Of a DNA stretch of 64,000 bases, positions 57,907-64,000 are shown piece after piece. Each line of letters starts with the position of its first letter. Position 1 is the stretch's first letter. Under the pieces are notes generated by a model. The model saw nothing but the letters and a program-made list of their open reading frames with translations, was not told the origin of the DNA and searched no databases. Source of the DNA: Leptobrachium leishanense (Eukaryota > Chordata > Amphibia > Anura > Megophryidae); NCBI GenBank assembly GCA_009667805.1, contig CM019070.1:59524735-59588734 (forward strand). The letters are read 5' to 3'. A program made the position numbers and the translations under genes.

Positions 57907-58365
57907 CTGGGAATCAGAGAAAGAAAAAAAGGTGATAAGAAAGAAAGCACATATCATTAGAAGAGTATGTAAGCTAGATCCAGCCCTCAACACACTAAAT
58001 TCTGCTGCCCGACGTCAAATAAATCTGAATTTAAGACGGTCTTCAAGACCTATCGAGGATGATTACTTAATATGTAAAAAATTATCTTTGGGGGGCTCAT
58101 TGCTAGAAGATTTCGATTTTCAGCTCTGCTATACACCGTCGTTATACACCGTCACACCTCAAAGGTACTGGGCCTCAAAAAGAAAATTACAGGAAAAAAA
58201 TGCAGGACCCCCCCATCCCCTATCCCCCCATCCCCTGTCCTGTTGATGTAGACCTAGGTGTAGCTGAACTATTAACAAAATATGCCCATGCACAGCAAAA
58301 AGGAGATAGCACTTTTAAGAGATATTCTCTGCATTTGAGGCTGTTTCTCCTCTAGCATACACTTT
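57907..58365. other. intron upstream of the PH exon
   Basis: Nothing recognised apart from the splice acceptor at 57907-57915. Confidence 0.45.
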
Positions 58366-59090
58366 GGGCCCTATTACAATTTTCGCGCAAACGTTTGCGC
58401 CAGCGCAAAAACGTATTAACGCGAGGGGCAAAACCCTTTGCGCTGAACGTCATATTACAATGTCAGCACAACAAACGCGCGTATACGTGTACCGCGGGTG
58501 ACCCTGCGTGAACACTGCGTGAGCTTACTGTACGTTGCGCGTCCTATACTTAACATTGTGAGCGCAAATGCGTTTGTGCGCTGGTACGCGGAAGGTATTA
58601 CAATCTATGCGCAGGAATTAACGTATAGACGTTGCGCGCATAATTTTAGCAACTCCTGAAAGCTGGTGTTAATGGCAAATTCTATCAACCTGGCCGACAC
58701 CAAATATACCAGCCCAAAAAAAAATCTGCAGCAAAGTATAGTTACACATTCTACTCATACCAAACCAATATATTTGAGAAGCTGTGTGTGCATTTATTAT
58801 TGCTGCAGCATATATGCGCGGATTGACTTTGACAGGCGCAAAAACTTAGCGTGAGATAATTGTGGTTCTTAATTCTGATTGGCTGAATCTCGTGAAAAAA
58901 ACAGTCCGCACACTGATTTCTTCGCACGTTACTGCGCACGCATTTGTGCGCGTCCGTTTAATGCTCGACGGATGAAAAAATGCACGAGGATTGTAATTCC
59001 AGCGTTGATTTACGCGCGTTAACGTTAATCCTGGGTGCACAAATTCACACGTTGTGCGAGCGTTTTAACGCGAAGATTGTAATAGGGCCC
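58366..59090 (-). mobile_element. GC-rich inverted-repeat element family B, copy 4
   Basis: It is in reversed orientation relative to 14998-15730: gggccctattacaattttcg ... gaagattgtaatagggccc. The central blocks are present in inverse (GCTGCAGCATATATGC, 58801-58816; CTGATTGGCTGAAT, 58876-58889). Confidence 0.82.
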
Positions 59091-59251
59091 CTTATTAGAA
59101 AAAAAACCGCCGTGTGAAAATGCCTCCGTTTTAAGGTAAGTATAACATTCAAAAAAACCCCAAAAAAGTAGAACGACTAGGTAGGGTAGGGCAGTAGCAT
59201 TTGTATACTGCAAAAAAAAAGGGGGGGGTCGTTTTCAGCTTAGAGTGTTCC

Positions 59252-60044
59252 TTTAACACCAGCTTTTAGGAGTTGCTAAAATTATGCGCGCAAAGGCTGT
59301 GCGTTAAATACTGCGTGTAGATTGTAATAAAATCCGCGTACCAGCGTTCATTCGCGTTTGCGCTCACATGTTAAGTATAGGACGTGCGCAGTAAGGTACG
59401 CTCGCGCAGCGTTCGCGCAGGTTCACCCGCGGTAGACGATTACGTGCGTTTATTGCGCTGACATTGTAATACGATGTTCAGCGCAAAGGGTTTAAGGCTG
59501 GGTTCACACCTAAGCGTTTTTAATACGCGCGTTTTAACGCGCGTTTTTCACCGGAGTTTTCCTTGCGTTTCACGAGCGTGTTGCAAAAATGAAACGCGCG
59601 TTGTATGCGCGTTTTGTGATTGACTACGGAGGTGTCCAATAGGAAATTACTGTCTTAATTACGGAGGCGACCAATGAAAAAGACCTCCCTGTGCACGAAC
59701 CAAAGAACGCACGCACGCAGTATGCGAAAACGCACGTTTTTGAATTGGGAAACGCGCAAACGCGCGTTCACGTCAATCTCTATGGCCGCGAACCCGCGTA
59801 TATCTGCACCAAAGAAGCTCCCGAACTTCTTTGTGCGTCGTCCGTTTATCAGCGCGTTCATGCGCGCTGATAAACGGCCAGGTGTGATATGCCCACATAG
59901 GGAATAATGGTATTTCACTGTTTGAGCGTTTTACAGCGCTAGGAACGCGCTGTAAAACGCTTAGGTGTGAACCCAGCCTTACCCCTCGCGTTAATGCATT
60001 TTTGCGCCGGCACAAACGTTTGCGCGAAGAATGTAATAGGGCCC
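59252..60044 (+). mobile_element. family B, half copy 5, split by a nested MITE
   Basis: It corresponds to the right half of 14998-15730 (aacaccagcttttaggagtt to gcgaagaatgtaatagggccc) and so is an inverted partner of the left part of copy 4. It is interrupted at 59495-59978. Confidence 0.78.
59495..59978. mobile_element. Harbinger-like MITE, nested
   Basis: Ends AAGGCTGGGTTCACACCTAA and TTAGGTGTGAACCCAGCC, with TTA at both borders (59492-59494 and 59979-59981). It is inserted into family B sequence between gggt and cccctcgcg. The ends resemble family A (GGCTRGGKTCA), so they may be related families. Confidence 0.8.
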
Positions 60045-60433
60045 GTTGTGTTTATAACCACCAAGCATTGAAGCAACCAACTCATACCAGTTAACAATCA
60101 ATGTGTAAGCAAATGCTGTTCTTTTAAACCAGAGGCCTATCTGTAAAGGTTCCACAAGGCATCATAAGGATTTTGGTTTAAGGATTGTGTTCTGCCCTGT
60201 CTGAAGGAATTTAACATACTCTCAGTCTGACTGATGAAGACTTTTCTGAAGTCACTTATTAAAGGAAAGATGTCCTTGAAATGAAGCAGAGGCCTCTCAG
60301 CTGCTTGATGGGTCCTCTGATGACATGTTTGAGATGGTTGGAGATATAAAGGAGTATGGTAACCTGACTACCGGAAATAAATTCAGTAAGGTATTTAACT
60401 TAACTAGGCAATGTAAGCACAGATTGCCCATTA

Positions 60434-60861
60434 AGGCTAAGGTCAGACGAAAGCAGTTTTAACGTGCGTTTAGCCGCACGAAATCACGGCCGTGCTAGCA
60501 GCAAATGACGTCCAATGCCGGGGAACATACGACGAACGGCCGCACGAAAGTTCGTCCGTGCAACGCAAGTGGCAAACGAACGCATTTTTTCGAGAACGTC
60601 AAACCGCTACTACTGACGTACAGAGTGCACTGCGGCCGCATAGCGGCGTGTTTGCGTGATTGGGAGACGTCAGACGCTGGACACGTCCGGCCAACATAAC
60701 GTCCAGACGCAAAAAGGGTTTTATTGATGATCCGTACAAAATCACGGACAAGAATGCGCATCGTATGACCGCTATCGCGTATTCCGTGAAAAAATACGTC
60801 CATTCGTTCGAACGCACTTTTTCACGGACAACGTGAAAAATGCGTTTGTCTGACCCTAGCC
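60434..60861. mobile_element. Harbinger-like MITE family A, copy 4
   Basis: Ends AGGCTAAGGTCAGACGAAAG and GTCTGACCCTAGCC, with TTA at both borders (60431-60433, 60862-60864). The interior closely matches copy 3 in the same orientation. Confidence 0.83.
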
Positions 60862-60864
60862 TTA

Positions 60865-61337
60865 GGGGACAGACATACAACCACGAATTGAGAATCCAGG
60901 CACTCCAAATAGGCTTTGTAGCAGCAGGTTTAATCTCGGGAAAGGTTGAACATCAGGAGAAACATCACTTCCCTCAATAAACCAGCTGCTACAAAGCTTA
61001 TTTGGAGTGTATGTATCCTCAAGTCTGGCAGCCTTGCCATGTTCTGCGATTCATGAGTACCCATATATTAGCTAAATTCAAGATTTATTTCTAAATTGAG
61101 TGCTATTTTCCGTAAATATAACAGCTTGCTCGTTGGGTGGCACAGTTCAATTGGAGGAATGAGGTCTGGAACACCACCATGTTCTAATGTCACCAGACTC
61201 CATTGAGCATGGGGTGGGTACAATGTCTTGGGTTACCACTGTATGGCTAGAATAAGTATTAGGAAAGAAGGCTCCTCAACCCCAGTTAGGGTAAGTTCTC
61301 AGTATCCCAGTCAACTCAAGCTGGCAGAAAATACTAA
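60865..61337. other. intron, small inverted segment
   Basis: A short inverted pair is visible: ctccaaataggctttgtagc (60903) and gctacaaagcttatttggag (60989). No gene. Confidence 0.45.
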
Positions 61338-61509
61338 CAGGTCTTTTCAATAAAGGTGAAACTCAGGAGATTGACTGGAGAAGTGAAAAATCCAGGTCAA
61401 AATAAAAAATTCTCCCATTTATCTCACTTTCCAAATCGGCCTTTTGGTCTAGATTGTTCTCTTCTCCTGCCAATTCTAAAAGTTTCAACTATTTAGTGAA
61501 TAGACCTGT
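61338..61509. mobile_element. fold-back MITE family S, copy 5
   Basis: Ends acaggtcttttcaataaagg and tagtgaatagacctgt, with the tctcccatttatctcacttt block shared with copy 1. Confidence 0.8.
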
Positions 61510-61633
61510 AAAATATGCTTCTTGTTCTCCTGTTTTGAGAATCATTCCTCTCACCATCTTGTGATCTAGTACACACATTTCTTAAAATTGACAAAGTACT
61601 TCATCTGGCCTCCATCTTATTTATTACATCTTA

Positions 61634-61881
61634 GGCCAGGGTCAGACGAGCGTTTTTAAGAGAGGACAGGACGTCCGTGAGAGTGGATGTTCTTTCCACT
61701 CTGACGCCAGTCTGGCCACCTCGCTGAGCAAGGTGCATCGTAGCGCTTTGACGGGGAGGCTTTCAAAACGTCCGCAGCACGCCCGCTGTAGCAGGCGCAA
61801 TTTGTGCACGCGCTACAGCGTGTGGCCGGCCCTGGCGACGCGTGCTCTCGTGCTCTCTAGTGCGCTCGTCTGACCCCAACC
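61634..61881. mobile_element. MITE related to family A, short copy 5
   Basis: Ends GGCCAGGGTCAGACGAGCG and CGCTCGTCTGACCCCAACC, with TTA duplicated (61631-61633, 61882-61884). At 248 bp it is shorter, and its interior differs from that of copies 1-4. Confidence 0.75.
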
Positions 61882-61884
61882 TTA

Positions 61885-62586
61885 TTGTTTACATTTTCCC
61901 ATAAATTTTCTCATTCTGTTCTTCATTTTCCACAAAGATCTCTGATATTCTGTCTAGATCACCCCAAAAAAGTACACCTGATACAAATTTTGGAGCTAAG
62001 CCTTCCATCCCATGTGTTTGTTAATATATATGTAGTATTTTGCGTCACATCGATATGTTTATCATGTTTTACCATGATACGGCTGTGGATGAATGCTTTA
62101 ATAAAGCCATAAGCTGCAATAGGTAGCTAAACTTTACTTTGTGTAAATTCTGCGAGTATTTTCTATAAAGTCTAAGGGTTTTCCAAGATTGTACAAATAT
62201 TTCACGAAGAAGAGGAATGCGAATAAAATTAGGTAGTGTTAATTTATTTTAAGAAATAGAAAAAAAAAAAAAAAAAGAAGTATTACTGCGGAAGACACAA
62301 AGTGTGAAACGAGAAAAAGAGAAAGTTGGGGACAGCAAAAGCGAGTGTAGACGTGATGTCTCTGGAATTATTTGCTGTTTGAAACGATCCATCTGCTTCG
62401 AGTTAGTTGAAATGTGTGACTAACATTTTCTAGCAGGGAGTGCCCCTTTTAGGTCATTCCAAACCAGAGCTCCTCCATTCATTAAATTAACCCCTTAACT
62501 TTAACCGAATATCTTGCACATTGAATAGATGCAGCACTGAATTTGATGTGTGTCATTTCCACTGAGTTAATAATGAAAATATGTAT
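61885..62586. other. intron, nothing recognised
   Basis: No supported gene; an A-run lies at 62260-62276. Confidence 0.45.
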
Positions 62587-63195
62587 ATAGGGCACTGCTG
62601 CATTGTTCGCGCTAGCTTGGGGACGCTAATGGTGAAAATATGTGCCTGCAGATTTCCCCATAGCGTCTCTATGTTACTGCGATATTCTGGGCAGGTACTA
62701 CCTCAGCACTTTGCCCCGGAATGCAGCGCTAACCGCTGGGATACTTGTGGTAGCGCTTCTGCACTGCCGCGAGTATCACCACCTGCAGCCCATAGGATTC
62801 CATGGAGGGTTGCGCTTCTGGACCGCTAGCCCTGAGCGATCTCGCTCTCGTGAGATCACGCAGTTTCGGGGAGTGATCGTGGAGGGAGACTGGGGACTAT
62901 TTGTAAACAGTCTCACTGCTTGTGGCCAGAAGAAGCAGTGGATCGCGCCACCGTACTCGTCGTGGGATGAGAGGTGATTATTGGATTTATTGAGGGAGGT
63001 TGAGGGGGTGTTACATGATTCTGCATTTATAATTCTGCATGTAGCAGAACCTCCCCCAATAAATGTAATGTCAGCTTTTAGAAGGTGGTAACTTTTGGCT
63101 CATCGTATCCCTACGGTAATTTGCGCTAGCACTTTATAACACCTTACTTATGGAAACGCTAATTACTGATTGCGTTCCCCATGTTAAGGATAGGA
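62587..63195 (+). mobile_element. DNA-element family F, copy 4
   Basis: It starts atagggcactgctgcattgt and shares with copy 1 the gggacgctaa, tgcctgcagatttccccat, ggagggagactggggacta and gggatgagaggtga blocks, ending near ccccatgttaaggatagg. It is the most complete copy after copy 1. Confidence 0.6.
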
Positions 63196-63215
63196 TTCGC
63201 AAAGTACATACTCGA

Positions 63216-63320
63216 ATATACGTAGATACTCGAATATAATGCGACCTGAGTATAATGCGATGGGTAGAGATTTATTATGGAACTGAGAAAAGACTCAAGA
63301 CTTGAATATAACGCGTGGCG
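63216..63320. mobile_element. fragment related to the gtagatactcgagtata element
   Basis: cgtagatactcgaatataat, tgagtataatgcga and caagacttgaatataacgcg resemble the end and inner blocks of 38910-39470. Fragment only. Confidence 0.5.
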
Positions 63321-63349
63321 CAAAATTATAAAAGTATAAATTTTCAGCT

Positions 63350-63605
63350 GTATACTCTGTGCATTGCTGTTTGTCCTGTGCCAAGCTGCATACTATTTGC
63401 CATGCTGGATACTATGGGCCATGCTGTGAGCCCTGTGCCATGATGTATATTCTGTGCCATGCTGTATACTATGTGCCATGCTGTGAGCCCTGAGCCATGA
63501 TGTATATTCTGTGCCATGCTGTGTGCCCTGTGCATGCTGTATATTCTCTGCCCTGTACCTTGCTGTGTGCCCTGTGCCATGCAGCATTGTGTGCCATGCT
63601 GGTGT
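63350..63605. repeat. imperfect minisatellite
   Basis: Units of about 18-20 bp (ctgtgccatgctgtatact and ctgagccatgatgtatattc variants) repeat about a dozen times. The array causes apparent ORFs on both strands. Confidence 0.82.
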
Positions 63606-63956
63606 GGTTGCCTGGTGTCTTGTTCCGGTGTGGATCCCTGGCTCAGGCCTGGTGCTGCTGCCGCTCGATGTCTCTACGCTCGCCTGCTCGGGTGTGGCTG
63701 CCGCCGGATTCTCTATTGCCAGGGCAGCCATGTCCTGCCGATGGCTGAGTGGGGATCCTGAGCCCGGGAAGGGGCTCCATAGACAATGTTCACCTTCGAC
63801 CCCTTGTTAATGGATAACGCATGTTATTCGTTCCGGCTGCTTCAACCCCCACTCTGCACAGGACGGCGGCAGGAAGCACGTGGACACTGAACGTGAGAGT
63901 GGACGTTCAGCTTGTGGCAGTCGAAATGCCGAGTGCACTAAGAGCCTTTAGTATAA

Positions 63957-64000
63957 GGCTAGGGTCAGACGAAAGCATTTTTCCCCGCGAACGTGAAAAA
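63957..64000. mobile_element. Harbinger-like MITE family A, copy 6 (cut by window end)
   Basis: It starts GGCTAGGGTCAGACGAAAGC after TAA, identical to the first 44 bp of copy 1 by eye. It continues beyond the window. Confidence 0.85.

Noticed and set aside
63344..63810. ORFs with repeated HGTGLTAW- and MAQNIHH-like wording
   Set aside because: They translate an 18-20-bp minisatellite and its flank; not a repeat protein gene.

Overview
The window looks like intronic DNA from a vertebrate, most likely an anuran amphibian. It holds four short coding exons of one host gene in about 64 kb of very transposon-rich sequence. The repeats are typical of frogs: L1/Tx1-type and L2-type LINEs, CR1 tails, tRNA-derived SINEs, and many Harbinger-like, hAT-like, TTAA-type and Tc1 DNA elements. 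I see no bacterial or viral genome features. The species cannot be named from the sequence alone.

Host gene: all four exons lie on the minus strand and encode the C-terminal part of a classical dynamin, best matching dynamin-3 (dnm3). In transcript order they are the end of the PH domain (57906-57795), the first GED exon (21364-21197), the second GED exon running into the proline-rich domain (8280-8054), and a proline-rich-domain exon (3750-3517). Splice phases agree across every junction, and the exons give 741 nt of coding sequence. The final C-terminal exon and everything upstream of the PH end lie outside the window.

Transposon layout, left to right: 1-822 is an L2 reverse-transcriptase fragment. 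At 6.9-9.5 kb two ~885 bp copies of one Harbinger-like MITE lie in opposite orientation on either side of the second GED exon. At 10.7-14.9 kb is an L1-type insertion with an intact 1334-aa ORF2 and no ORF1. At 15.0-18.3 kb are three copies of a GC-rich inverted-repeat element with promoter-like interiors. At 19.1-20.0 kb an L1 3' end sits inside an L2 3' end. At 20.5 and 32.3 kb are two Penelope-like or retrozyme-like insertions, each with target-site duplications, long internal inverted repeats and a hammerhead-ribozyme-like core. At 41.2-44.7 kb is a Helitron with several tandem 5' heads and one 3' hairpin end. At 45.6-54.5 kb a MITE is split by a full-length L1-type element (5'UTR monomers, ORF1, ORF2, A-tail) that appears to carry a 3'-transduced kilobase. 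From 54 to 64 kb small fold-back MITEs and more Harbinger-like copies surround the PH exon.

The transposon genes supply the reverse transcriptases and the DNA-element debris; nothing suggests that they cooperate with dynamin. The most interesting points are the MITE pair that could circularise or skip a dynamin exon, the two hammerhead-bearing retroelements, the L1 3' transduction with a reconstructable empty site, and the multi-headed Helitron. All calls come from reading the sequence by eye; no database search was run.
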